Shown in pieces: positions 12,270 through 24,059 of a stretch of DNA of 64,000 nucleotides (position 1 is the stretch's first letter; each line of letters begins with the position of its first letter). The notes under the pieces are model-generated. The model saw only the letters and a list, made by a program, of their open reading frames with translations, did not search any database and had not been told where the DNA came from. The translations under genes were made by a program, and so were the position numbers. Source of the stretch: Ostrinia nubilalis (taxonomy: Eukaryota > Arthropoda > Insecta > Lepidoptera > Crambidae); contig NC_087099.1 of assembly GCF_963855985.1 (NCBI RefSeq), positions 9,020,001 through 9,084,000 on the forward strand, read 5' to 3'.

Positions 12270-14165
12270 AATCTTGAAAATATGTAAAACCTACAAAACT
12301 ATTCACAGACTGTGGAAAGTTACTAAATAGCTTTTTAACAGCCCTGCCTGTCCCTTTCAAAGTTCCCAAACCACTCAAAAGTGTCACGGATGTGTTCGGG
12401 CGACAGCACATCAAGGTTCAAACACTGTAGCATCTATGTACTTGTAATAGGGGCGATTTTGCAGCAAAAATGTTTAGTCTAATGTGTACGTGTCAATGGA
12501 TATGAACAGGTATGTGGTGGTGAATGTGCTCAAATTATTGAGCCAATAATAATAACACGAATATTCAAATGAGTAAAACTCATTATATTATAATAAATAA
12601 AAATATTCATCGAGTTAGGTACGTAAAAGTAGCCGATAATGTAGAACAAAACAGTTTCCTAAAATTGGCTAACAATACCTGTTTGGTTAAAATTTCAATA
12701 TCATGATAAACCGTAATAAAATATTCGCAGAAAATTTTAATAAAGTGTATAATTGATTTTCCATGTTATATCTAGAAATCATTTAGAAATAAAATGTTAA
12801 AAGCTTTATAAATAGTGACACAATGTAAGACTTGCAACTAAACCACGCTACCCATATAAGAATTATTTATGTATTGCTCCCATCCACTTATTGTTATCAT
12901 ACTCACAGTGTTCGAAACGACTTTTATCAAACTGATTATTATAATTTCAGTACATTTCTGTTATCTTGCTTGAACATTCAAAGTTCGGGTGAGAATGGGA
13001 CAGTTTCGGGCTTGAACCCCTATCTGAACCACGACAATATGGGATGTGTTTTAACTGCTATACAATTGCGACCATAATATCTATAAATTGGATGGAATTT
13101 AGAAAGAAATTGAAGTTTAGTTAAAGTAGATACTATAGAGTAGGTAAAAGTTATTTAACAAATAGACTCGTATAAGTACACGCTTCATTTAAGTGAAGAT
13201 GGAAATTTTCAGAACGTAATAATTAAGATAAAAAAAATTCTAAAGTAGGTACTCTTTTATGTTATAGAAGAAAACGTCACTTCAATCCTCGTGTTAATTA
13301 TAGGTTCAATCCGTACTTAAGTATAACGAAAAATCGAAAGGACGACAAGAACTAACTGCCAGTTTACCTACTAAATAGGTATATATTTTTAAATAATGTA
13401 GGCATTTTAAGAAGACATCATTGATTGATTATAATGAGTCCTCATTACGAGTACTCTAAACAACCAACACAATATTAGTACTACTCATAGACAAACCCAA
13501 AACATCTTGACGACCGCAAATACGTGCTACCGCTACAAGAGGGCGAAACCGCGAGCGATGACAGCAATAACCTAAGTTCGGAACTTCAGTATTCCGAACC
13601 TGACAGCTGTGGAATTATGCGTTTATTGGATACTAGCTTTTGCCAGTGGCTTCACATGTGTAAATGTTTGGTCTAGCACAGTAAAGAAGAAGAAGAAAGA
13701 GCATTAATAAGTACGACATTTTTCATTAGTTGAAAAATAATTGGTTTTCCGTATACGATTTTATGGTTTATTTTGAAATTAATTTTCATCTTATTTTTTT
13801 TAGGACACACGAAAAATCAATCAATAATATGAGTTAGTTATACAATAGTTTGCCTAGAACTGGGGGAAAATTCCTCGAGGTATTAATGTGCCAATTACAC
13901 AAAGAATGAGCAAGTAAATATCTTGATTGCGAACACATTCATTAAGGTAACTTACAGACGTGCTTCACATCCTAAGCTTCCAGACGGAGCAAGAGCTTTT
14001 TTATAAAACTTAAGCAAGATGTACTAGGTTTCTTTCTTATTTTCTAAGTGACTCATAGAAAATTCAAATCAGCATAATAATTATTAAGTAGGTATTTTAT
14101 TCTGGCGCATTAACTTGTGTTTTTATTATTTTTATTTGTTCAAACAAGATGGTGAAGATGTTGTC
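12270..14165. other. Gene-free AT-rich stretch
   Basis: No recognisable exon or bounded repeat. A (AAG)n run at 13685-13700 resembles the tail of the GAAGAAGAAG-type LINE. Confidence 0.5.
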
Positions 14166-14171
14166 AAATTA

Positions 14172-14310
14172 GTTTTTTTTTTAAATGCATCAAAAGGCAG
14201 GTAGGTATGACCGCAATCGCACCTGGTGTTAAGTGTAGATATAAAGTCTAAGGTGGTACATACCTGCCCAGTAAATGCCTATTCACATTCGCCTTTAAGA
14301 GACCTAGACA
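14172..14310 (-). repeat. LINE/SINE 3' tail with poly(T) on the plus strand
   Basis: T-run at 14172-14181 followed by 'AAAGGCAGGTAGGTATGACC' and 'GCAATCGCACCTGGTGTTAA'. The same block follows the long T-run at 36438-36512, showing a dispersed poly(A)-tailed family inserted on the minus strand in both places. Confidence 0.7.
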
Positions 14311-15440
14311 CCTAGTAGATCATTAATTGTAATTAACTATCATCATTATTTCATCCCATGACAATCTACTGCTTAAGACTTACATAAGCTAGTAAAATAT
14401 TACAAAACTCATTGGACAGACACGCAATCGCAATCGCTCCGAAAAAACGAAATACGCAAAACACTGATCTCAGCGAATTAGCCTTTTTAACCCAAAGCCT
14501 CAAAGCAATCTCCAGCAGATGACGCGTTAACCCTGACTTTGACAGTAAATTCCTGGGGATTTCGCTAAACCAATAACAGGATCGGTTTGTACAACCCACT
14601 TATTTCAAAGGCAAAAAGTATACTCACTCGAGGATGAATAAAAGATCTGTGTGTTTCGTATTGAGGCCAAGATATATGGTAGATAGGCGCTTATTTATTT
14701 ATGGAGGATCCCCGGAATAAGATCAAGTCGATGATACAAAAAATACCCTGTACGTGATAGGTATCTGTTTTATTTAAGAATTTTCCAATATGTAGACATT
14801 TCCATTTTAGAATTTAAATTATGTATTATTTTCATATTGGTTTCAGAACTAAATAATTTTAAATGATTTCATATTAATTGTTATTTAATTTTTCCATAAA
14901 AAGTAAATAAATATGCAGTTTCACTGAAACGAGCAAACAGTAAGTAATAGGACTTTAAAAATATTGTTTGAAAAGTCGCTCTCCATTTAATTAATATTGA
15001 AATAAATCATCTTGAACATAATAGCTACTTAGATCCTTTGCTTTTAAAATGAGTTGGTGGTGCAACTGTTGTAAAACACCAATCTGGACTATAAAGTCAG
15101 TATGATATTTTTATTTAGCTGTAAAACTGAAAAGTTTGGGAACCTGACACCCAGATGACAATAAACAACAGAGCTACTGAGGTTTGCATGCGCTACTACA
15201 TGTATATTTTATGCACAGCTGCGCAAGCATTACTATTGGATCAATGTATCAAAGAATTCTCATTGGTTATGGCTCCAGTGAAATGCATAAACCACTCATT
15301 TAGCTTTTTATAACACAACATTACAGCCACTAGAGCCACAACACACATGCAAATTTTTGCTTCGGTGACCGGCAATTTAGCCACTTTTTAGAAGCTGTAT
15401 GCAGCGACCACACATTCTACACCGCACACTTAAAAACGCC
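14311..15440. other. Gene-free stretch
   Basis: No supported exon; the open frame 14366-14599 (minus) has no domain motif. Confidence 0.5.
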
Positions 15441-15449
15441 AAATGCGGC

Positions 15450-15806
15450 GATTGACTTGTTTTTCGGAGGCTCGACGCAGCAACAGCGCTAAAACGCACG
15501 ATTCCAATACTGCGCCTCAAAGCATGAAGTCGCAAAATCACGTTGCTGCATCGATAGAGTCGCTTAAACGAGCAATTCCGATACCGCGTCTCAAAGCATG
15601 AAGTCGCAAAATCGCAACGCTGCATCGATGGAGCCGTTAAAACGCACGATTCCGTAACCGCGTCTGAACGCATGAAGTCGCAAAATAGCGTTGCTGCATC
15701 GATAGAGTCACTAAAACGCGCGATTCAGATACTGCATCCAAAGGCATGAAGTCGCGAAATCGCGATGCTGCATCGATACAGTCGCAAAATCGCCAATCGC
15801 CGATGC
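15450..15806. repeat. 74-bp minisatellite array
   Basis: The motif GCATGAAGTCGC starts at 15522, 15596, 15670 and 15744, an exact 74-bp period. Each unit also carries 'GCTGCATCGATAGAGTC' and 'AAACGCACGATTCC' with roughly 10-20% divergence. A degenerate first unit precedes 15522 and a truncated last one ends near 15806. Long open frames on both strands are a by-product of the period. Confidence 0.93.
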
Positions 15807-15824
15807 TAGTAGCATGTCTGCTGA

Positions 15825-15975
15825 AGCCCTTAAATGACGTGATCGATACTGTTGGCATTACCGTAAAATATGATAAAACAACGGCGGCGGCCATCAGTCC
15901 GCACACTGCGGTCTTTAATAAATTAATCAGCGCGTGCATTAATGCGAGAGTGGGATTAATCACACAATAATGATA
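15825..15975. repeat. Diverged duplicate A (pair with 16600-16755)
   Basis: Shares 'AAATGACGTGATCGATACTG' and a further 130 bp at about 75-80% identity with 16600-16755, direct orientation. On the minus strand both copies read like 'LMxxLINxLxTAVCGLxAAA' with mostly conservative differences, but there is no start, splice context or known family, so I do not call a gene. Confidence 0.85.
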
Positions 15976-16133
15976 CCTGGCGCAGCTTGCCGGAATTAAT
16001 AATTTGGTGTGCAGCTTGGAATTTTGAAATGAGCGCAGAAGCTTCACGTAGTCTGTACTTACTAGCATAATTTCATGTCATTTTAGATAAAATGTATTAC
16101 CTAATTAATAAAATATGTACTTTTTACAATACT

Positions 16134-16254
16134 AATGCCCGTTTTCACCATCAATCCCTAATTTTTATGTGACCCCTACGGTGACACATAACAGGAATTT
16201 TGTTTTCATAGGAGTCACTTAAAAATTAGGGATTGATGGTGAGAACGGGCATTA
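16134..16254. mobile_element. Palindromic MITE, about 120 bp
   Basis: Left arm 'TAATGCCCGTTTTCACCATC' followed by 'AATCCCTAATTTTTA' is matched in reverse complement by 'TAAAAATTAGGGATTGATGG' and 'TGAGAACGGGCATTA' at the right end. The arms are about 40 bp with a short centre, typical of a foldback MITE. Confidence 0.9.
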
Positions 16255-16261
16255 GTCTTTT

Positions 16262-16402
16262 TGTTCGTTTCAGCAAAAAACGTCCACCGCTGGACAAAGA
16301 CCTCCCCCGAAGATGTCGATAACTATCAGTTCTGCACTGCCCGCATCCAGATGCCACCAGCGACCTTCACCAATATCATCGGTCCAGCAAGTGGAGGAGG
16401 CT
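16262..16402 (-). repeat. LINE (RTE-like) tail fragment, minus strand
   Basis: Complement of the 12150-12265 tail: 'AACGTCCACCGCTGGACAAA', 'GACCTCCCCCGAAGATGTC', 'GCGACCTTCACCAATATCAT'. Confidence 0.7.
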
Positions 16403-16599
16403 TGGTGAGTGGCTTCATAATGAATAATCGTTTAACAAATCACTTACCATCACAGGTGATTCGTTAGCAGTAGCACGTTTTCCGCCTGTCCCATATCCTG
16501 TCCCATAAAAAATCTACAACCCATAAAATTATGTTTGAGAATCTCAAAATCAATCATTATAAATTCAGCTCTCGACAACATGACGTCACATTGTAACCG

Positions 16600-16755
16600 T
16601 TAAAATTAAATGACGTGATCGATACTGTTGGCAATATTGTAAAATATCATAAACAGCAGCGGCAGCGATCAGCCCGCAGACGGCGGTATTTAATACATTA
16701 ATCAGCCTTTGCATTAACGAGAAAGAGGGATCAATCATACAATAATAATAAATTA
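16600..16755. repeat. Diverged duplicate B (pair with 15825-15975)
   Basis: Direct duplicate of 15825-15975, with a 1-nt deletion near 16655 that breaks the shared minus-strand frame. Confidence 0.85.
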
Positions 16756-16759
16756 ACAT

Positions 16760-18585
16760 ACTAAAGGTGGATTCGACCAAGAGTAAATATTAGTCTCAGA
16801 ATAAATCGTCAGTTTTGACATATTTCCCATACTGAAACTGTCAATGTGCCAGTTATACCAGGAGTTGTTCTCGGATAAAAGTTTGGTCGAAACGGGCCTA
16901 AGGGCTGATTCTACAAACGTGAGATATTTTTTAACTAACGAATAACCTTGTCATTTTGACACATTTCCCATACTGAAACTGTCAATGTGCCAAACTTATT
17001 TTTCAGTTAAAAGTTATCCGACGATTCAAAAATCGGTCCTTTCTACAATATTTGAATTATGGTCTTACAATGCATTAGGATAAATATTGCCACGAATTTA
17101 ATTTAATGAGACCTAAAGGACTCATGTAATGTTGGACTCAAAATGGAACTAAATTACAAGTTTCAGTTTGCATGGGTTGAAGTTATGAATTATGTAGTTT
17201 AATTTATCTATGTCACAAACTATAAAAATAATTAATAATCACTGTAACTGTTACAGAAGAGGTATCAATCAGTCTATGTTATGACGTCATACTGACAGTA
17301 TCGATTAACCAACATTAATTGGTATACCATAAAATATGAAAGAACAATGACAGTCTAGGTGTTAACTAAAAATACAAAAATAGATCAGCTCTACCTTTTG
17401 TCGTAGAAACTTGAAAGGGTTTTTGCCTATTGTTTCTCAAGAGGCGGATATGAAAATTCATACTTATAGGTGTTTTGATGCGAAATTATTAAGAATATTT
17501 CAGTGTTCTTAGAACATCGTCCCCCGAGGCCACGACAAAGGTGATTCAATTAAGTATTAGTTACTAAATATAACTGTGAGCTGTATGTTTTCCAAATAGA
17601 GAAAATAAATAAATAAATTAGTATGTTATCTCTGAGGACTTATATTTAGACTTATACAGGGTTCTTTGAGCGTCATTGTGTTAAAAAAACATTATTTTGT
17701 AATATTATGGTAAGGCAATAAGATTACAGATTGATAACACCTTAAAGAACGAAATAGGCTACTCGGGTGAATATCCCAAACACGTTTTTTACGCGGCGGA
17801 GCTGAGAATCGATGGGAGAAATGTAACTAGAGCGATGATTTTTTTTTCTGTATATAGTTTATACAGCGTTTTACACGATAGCAAAGTCTTCAGGACAATA
17901 GGTAGTTATTTTATGTACTAAAAAAATTTTCAAAGACCCAAAATCTAATAGCGGTGGCGCGTCCTAACTCTATTTCTACTCATAAATTGTGTTATTCCTT
18001 CTTTCTCGGGGATTCTAGTAATTTAAAAATAGTATAGCCATAAAATACATTAAATAAGACTTCCAAATGATATGAAAGAAATGTGATATTTCATATTTTA
18101 AGTGTTTTAAATAGCCTTTCAAAACTGTCCCACGAAAAAAAGCAATTACAGTGGCTCAATTTCGACACTCTCTTACTTCTCCAAAGAAGCTTTGAGAGAC
18201 GTAGAGTTCTTCTTCCCTGCATCACTCAACTGTGTCCTCCTGATCGGGCTATAAAGACTTGCGACTTGTGGTATTGTTTTTCCAGCAGACCCGTAAATAT
18301 TAGTATCAGCGGCACAGGAATACAAAATTTTTCAATTTCGCTGGCAAGTGTATGAGTGAAAGCTACTTACTTAGATGCTAAACGATTCTTTAACATGATT
18401 AAAGTTTGGTGTTTTGTTGTATCTGCATACAGAAATTATTGATCAGAATTATAGTTTTCTTTATAATTTGAATTTTGTAACAGTTTTTCAATTCCGGTGG
18501 CGCAATTTCGGTGGCTCCGGTGGCGAATCTATTGCCGGAATTGGTCTTATTGGCTCTGGAGCATTGTACCTAGGTCTACTAAGGT
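16760..18585. other. Gene-free stretch with a short direct repeat
   Basis: A 33-bp block containing 'TTTCCCATACTGAAACTGTC' occurs at 16817-16850 and again at 16958-16992, probably the sub-terminal repeats of a MITE. No supported exon. Confidence 0.5.
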
Positions 18586-18589
18586 CTCA

Positions 18590-19240
18590 GTCATAACTAC
18601 AATATCGTCAGTGAATCGAAGTTGTGTGATGTACTCGCCGTATCTTGATACTGAGCTCGGTCTAGCTCAGAAGCATGAAAACCTCTAAGTGGGAGGTAGT
18701 GAAGACTTTAAGAGATTATGGTGTCTCCAACTCTGAACCCTCGCAGTAATTAGATAAGTTTCGAGTTCTGATCTTGGGGGAGGGCTGATATGATGAAGTT
18801 TTCATACAAATACTTCAGAAGTTGCATGTATCGACAGTCAATTTGACGCCATTAAAGAGACTGTAGCACAGCCCAGGTCTTGACCGAATCGAAGAAGGTA
18901 CAAAAAGGCCAATAATAATGACTGATTATAGTCCTCAGTCTTCTGAATAATTTGACGCAGCATTAAATATGTACGTAGTATTACAAACGTCTTTTCGAAA
19001 ATGAGGTTGTCTGGGAGACTGGATGTTTCAGGAAAAAGCTGCCTCACCTGACTCTGGACCATCGCCAACGTCCATTCCATTCCAGTCTCTAGCACCACCA
19101 CCATGTCTTATTTTTTGGTTTATCGACCAATAAACATGGTGCTATTTAAGAGAACTTTAGTACTAGCATTCCATCTGATTTCATAAGCTCAGTTGTGATT
19201 TCATTATCTCCTGGTACATACCTTGTTGTTTTTAATAGGG
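18590..19240 (-). pseudogene. Degraded RTE-like reverse transcriptase fragment
   Basis: Minus-strand reading gives 'PGDNEITTELMKSDG' (complement of about 19175-19220), matching the 'APGDDGITAELLK' block of RTE-type reverse transcriptases, and 'LRFTDDIVVMTETL' (complement of about 18590-18632), the catalytic (Y/F)xDD box with the first residue pair altered. Stops and frameshifts lie between. It is a decayed copy in the same clade as the plus-strand fragment at 38790-39430. Confidence 0.75.
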
Positions 19241-19718
19241 CATTCTAATCTCACTCAAGCTAAAGTCTAGGATATCTTCGCTAAAGTGTCGGAATAATCT
19301 CGATCTTCAGCCTAATTACTAGTAGTGCTTCTTAATCTCTCCTAGCAGCTTAGGCATTTACCAAAATGGTTCTGCTATCCTCGTTATTCATGTTGGTATA
19401 TTCAATTTGGTCCTCGCAAATACATACTTTCGATTTATTACAAAAAAATCGTCTCTATAATACACTTTGTATCAGCGTGAGGACTTGGATAGCTATTTAT
19501 ACATCGATACTAAGCAGAATCTTAAAAACAGATGAGAATAGTCCCGAAACAGCTAAAATTTCCCTAGTCTCGTAGGTTGCAATCTATTCTGCCACTCGAG
19601 ATGAAAATTCGTGGGGCTTTGGAGCTGGATTGGCACTGGTCGTGGCTTAGGCTTCATCAGTCGACAGCTTTTGAGCATCTTTTATTCGGCATTCTTCTAT
19701 TTCGGTGATGACTTCTTC

Positions 19719-19805
19719 TTCTTCCTCGGTCCCTCACTGATGAGGATCGCAACCGCAGATAGTGTTCCTTCATAGACTGCGGTCATAAGCTGTGTGGTGA
19801 TCGGA
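19719..19805 (-). repeat. LINE 3' tail ending in (GAA)n, minus strand
   Basis: 'CTTCTTCTTCTTCCTCGGTC' then 'CCTCACTGATGAGGATCGC', the complement of the tail seen at 43835-44010 and 47228-47297. Confidence 0.85.
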
Positions 19806-21658
19806 GAATGCAAATGTGATTAAATTGCCTGTTCGTCTAAAAATGATTACTACATTTTGATTTTTGCAGTACTATTAGGGTGCAGCTCAGTACAGCTTTT
19901 ACAGTTCTGGCATCTTTTGCTAGGCCTTCTCTCTCTATGAGGCTGGCTGGATTTAGTCCTCCGTTTCTTAATTGTACTACTTTCATCTAGCTCATTGTCA
20001 CTAGGTTTGCATAGTTTTCCGTTAAATTACCCTGTCACAAATATGTAATGTGTTAGTTCAGTAGCTGGTATAGATCTAGAAATATCTTCATACTTAATCT
20101 CCAGTTCGCATGGTCTTTAGCGAATAATTAGTTGCGTAATTCTGAGTATAGGATAGGTATGATACCATCATGAAAACTTGGCTAGCCTGGACCAATATTT
20201 TTACTTATGGAAGATAAACCTAACACCAACCTGGGGCAGTTGGTCGCCCTCCCGGGACTAGAGTTGGTTTCTGGGTTTGAGGGTCATGTATGATGTCTTT
20301 GTGATGACTCTAGAATAACGGGGCTGTTGGCGGCTAGAGCCAGAAAGTTTTGGATTTGTTCTCTATGGAGGGATTTTGCCGTTATCACCATGCTTAGCAG
20401 GCTGGTTGGTAGTTCCAGTATGGTAGTATAATACCCGGAAAGATGCTGCAGCCCACCCTCCAGTATTTTGATTCCTTAGTCGGCTATTACGACTCACGTG
20501 GGAAGATTTGATGCTTTTTTAGGGTCACAACACAGGCCTGAATATTGTTTTTAATTATAAACATCTTTACTGGATAATAATACTTAATTGATTACAAATA
20601 AATAAGTAATTTGAGACAATCATCCGTAACATTCCGAAGTCCGCTGTATAAATAAATTTCGGTGGATTGGTTCTTAATTCCGGTGGCTCAAATACAATTT
20701 CGGTGGCTCTTGATAATTTCAAATTGACATATCTCGAGAACTATTAATAATATTTTTATCTCTACCATATCATTGAATAATACAAGTTATTTACTATTAT
20801 TTCTGCCACAAAAAAGTTTTGGAAAGTGGAAATTAAAATTCGCCACCGGAATTAGGCAAAAAACGAGTTTGTTGATATTCACCCACTCAACGTTGTCTTA
20901 CATAAAGTAAAACTACACTAAAAGTGAGCTAAGGGCGCACCTCACTATAGTGCACTACAAAATCTACGGCGCTTGAGTAAATTAAATCAATTTGCCGCAA
21001 CGGCCTGCTCTATGCGCCCTAATTGATTTACTTTGCAAGTGGATACCGGGCTCAATTAAAAACTGTATCCTTTAATTGACTAATAACCACCCTAGAAAGG
21101 TAAGCAAACGAGTCGATGCAGGTGATGTCGTCAACTAATTGATCGAACATTTTTGTTTAACTTCATAGAGCACTGTAGGTTTTTACTCATAATTTTCACA
21201 ATGGCAGCCTACAAACTGGTATTATGATACGACATTTAAAAGCACGAGTATCAATTATATTGATTTATTAGTAAAAAATAAAGAATAAAAAAAACATGTA
21301 AAATTAACTTAGTTTGCAAATACATAGTAGTCTTTATAGTATCCGTTAACTCTAAGTACTTCATACAAATACAAGTTACATGTAATCATTGCTGAATTAA
21401 CTTATGCAAAGCATGGATTCAACATCTCTTTTCAGAAACCTTACTTGTTTCATGTAAAATATTAGGGTAAAAGTAGGTGTATATCTGCCACTTGGTATAA
21501 GCTAAGTTTTTTAAGGCATAATTATTACTTGAAGTCCAAGTAAAAAAGTTGCAGCCCACTTCCAAGCTCTTCACTATTCATAGCTTATTTATTCAAGACA
21601 TTATATTTGCATATTGCAAATAACGCCGTAAATGTTGCAACATCGGTGAGTTTGAGCT
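19806..21658. other. Gene-free stretch with 'CGGTGGC' motifs
   Basis: No supported exon. 'TTTCGGTGGCTC'-type motifs recur at 18485-18530 and 20655-20715, with the complement 'TTCGCCACCGGAATT' near 20840, suggesting the ends of an unrecognised element spanning the decayed RTE copy. Confidence 0.45.
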
Positions 21659-22292
21659 ACAAAGGACAATGACCAAAAATGTATGGAGTGTGGTCCAAAT
21701 GTCCACCACTAACGAGACCTATGTAGTAAAATAGTCTACTAAATACTGATTCATTATAACCAAACCGCAATCAAAAATATGCTGTCAGTAAAAAGTTATG
21801 ACTGAATGAAAAGTCTGCTTTTTACCTTTTCTTCCGAAAAATGTTCTTGATATCTTCTATCCATTGCACATTTTGGACTAATCTACGCATGTTATGTCAT
21901 GTCGCATGTGGCGCGGGGTTATAGATGAACTTTATTATACTAGCTGTGCCTACGACTTTGTACGCGTGAGAATTGTTAGAATAATGTTTCCCATTTTTAC
22001 AACATTTGTCTTTACTGCTCCGCCCCTATTGGTTGTTGGGTGATGTTATTTATCTTAAAACCATCCTTGAGAAATTGGCTATTCATAACAAAAAGAATAT
22101 TTCAAATCGGACCAGTAGTTCCTGAGATTAGCGCGTAAACTACTACATTTTTTCAAACAGTCATAACTTTTTACTGACAGCTTATTTTTTTTTCGTCCCA
22201 TACTGAAAGTTAATCTCTATTTAATGGACTATAAGCCAATATAGGTCTCATTGGTGGTGGACATTTGGACCACTTTTGGTCATTGTCCTTGG
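21659..22292. mobile_element. Long inverted-repeat element interrupted by a Helitron-like insert
   Basis: Left arm 'AAAGGACAATGACCAAAA' plus 'TGGTCCAAATGTCCACCAC' (21661-21711) is matched in reverse complement at 22245-22292. Inner arms also pair: 'CTGTCAGTAAAAAGTTATGA' at 21782 with its complement near 22165. The centre contains the Helitron-like piece listed separately. Confidence 0.85.
21946..22143 (-). mobile_element. Helitron-like repeat inserted in the inverted-repeat element
   Basis: Starts 'ACTAGCTGTGCCTACGACTT' and ends 'CTGAGATTAGCGCGTAAAC'. A second copy of the same family is at 31947-32130. Read on minus, it ends with a CTAG terminus. Confidence 0.7.
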
Positions 22293-22639
22293 CAGACAAC
22301 TCCAGTATTAGTCTGCGTGCATGAGAACGGGACTCGAAGAGGGCAAGAGGGGATTAGGGAGGTGATGCCTCGGAAATAGGGGCCAAATTATGGCCTTGCC
22401 TTCAACTTAGCCGAGAAGCCAACAATATTCTTGGCTAACTCACAGCTGATATAGTGTCAGTGCCATCTTGCTAACGTTAATGCACGCCGTTAAATAAAAC
22501 GAACTGACTTTTAATAATATGCGTAGGAATCGATATTCAACTGTCTTATTTACTTAAAGGGCTGTTGACAGTTAAAATAGAATAACTTTTTTATGTCATA
22601 AGTTTGTTATCGCTTGAACAGTGAACTTCTATTTGGCAT

Positions 22640-22829
22640 CTATATCTTTAAAAGCGAAAGGTCACTGATTGACTGACTCATTCACTCATCACGAAATCTT
22701 AGAAACTATAAGTACATGGGGGGTTCCTTTCAGGACTTAGGTGCTCATTAAGAATGGATTTTACGAAACTCGGGTAAAACGGGACCTACGCGTCGCGGGA
22801 CGACACGAAGTCGCGAGCGGCCGCTAGTA
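22640..22829 (+). mobile_element. Non-autonomous Helitron-like element
   Basis: Relative of 8585-8757: 'GACTGACTCATTCACTCATC', 'GAAACTATAAGTACATGGG', ending 'GAAGTCGCGAGCGGCCGCTAG'. Confidence 0.7.
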
Positions 22830-23750
22830 CTCGTATAAAACCACAATTGCATCTACAAATAGACCCAAACCCCACATTTTCCTTTGAACTTTAACCTTTT
22901 TACCAGCTCTAATCACAATAAATCCAACTTTGCTAACGAGTTGATACCACCAGAGCAAATAGCTGTAATCAGGTGAGACGTTGATATAGCTTATAATCAC
23001 AGCTGAAGCCGAACTTACCAGCCATTTCCAGTCCGAGCCAGTATTTGTTAGAATGGAAGGCGTTTTAAGTAAAATAAATTACCTGTTACAAGATGAGAGT
23101 TTGTGACCAAGCGGGGATCAGCGAACGTTACGGAAATGAGAAATGAATTGTGGCCAGCCAGTGTGCTCACAGCTTTACTTTTAAAACGAGTCAAATAAAC
23201 GGCTGACAGATAGTTCTAAATGATAAATGTTGGCGACTGAACGTGAACAAAATGGAAATTATTTCGTATAAAATATGATTAAGCTATACAAAAAATAAAA
23301 AGGAAATAATCGTAATATCTCATCGATGAAGTAGAAGCAATATATAAATTGTACAGACACCATTTATCCACAAAAAAAATCATCGTCTGACCGAGAAGGA
23401 CCGCAAGAGAAATGATTGTTGGAAATTTCTTTCGACACGAAAAAATACAGTTGGCAAACTCAAATAAATTTCCAAATGAGAGTTAGATTGATTTTATTCC
23501 TTGGACACCATGTTGTTTATGGATTCACTTGATGTAATAATATTTCCTCATTTTCCCTTTGAGCCCTAAAAAAACTTGTCAAATATGAAATAGCCCTTTG
23601 AGAGATCCTTATCTAATTTGAAAAGTAATGTTTTTCTTATGTCCACTTCGGGAATATCCACTCTACTAACGTTGTTTATTCAAAAAAGTTGCTGTTTTTC
23701 TCGTAGTTCATAATCATTTCTTAAAAATAATTCTTGTGCTTGATGGAATA
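22830..23750. other. Gene-free AT-rich stretch
   Basis: No exon, domain or bounded repeat recognised. Confidence 0.5.
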
Positions 23751-23752
23751 AA

Positions 23753-23814
23753 ACGATGTGCTACATAAAACATCGTCGTTTGATGAAACGACGATGTTTT
23801 ATGTAGCACATCGT
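23753..23814. repeat. Perfect hairpin, 29-bp arms and 4-bp loop
   Basis: 23753-23781 (begins ACGATGTGCTACATAAAAC) is the exact reverse complement of 23786-23814 with loop GATG. The arms also contain the inner self-similar word ACATCGTCG. No target duplication or transposon terminus was identified. Confidence 0.95.
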
Positions 23815-24059
23815 CAATAAAATTAACACAATACAATTTTCGGCAATGTCGTTTGTAACGGAAAGCATTATACTTCCATCGGCTTACCGCGTTTCATTTC
23901 GATAATTCATTACGGATAATATTAAAACTGAAACTGGTTGTTTAAGCGCATAAATTGGCTATCGGCCATCGTGCGGTTCAAAAACGACTGTAATTGGCGC
24001 TACCATAATTTAATTCTGCTAACGTTGTGTTTGACCTGATGCCAGCGAACCCAAATTTA

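Noticed and set aside
15377..16068. Overlapping open frames on the minus strand (98 and 143 codons)
   Set aside because: They run through the 74-bp minisatellite, whose period and lack of stops create long frames without coding meaning.
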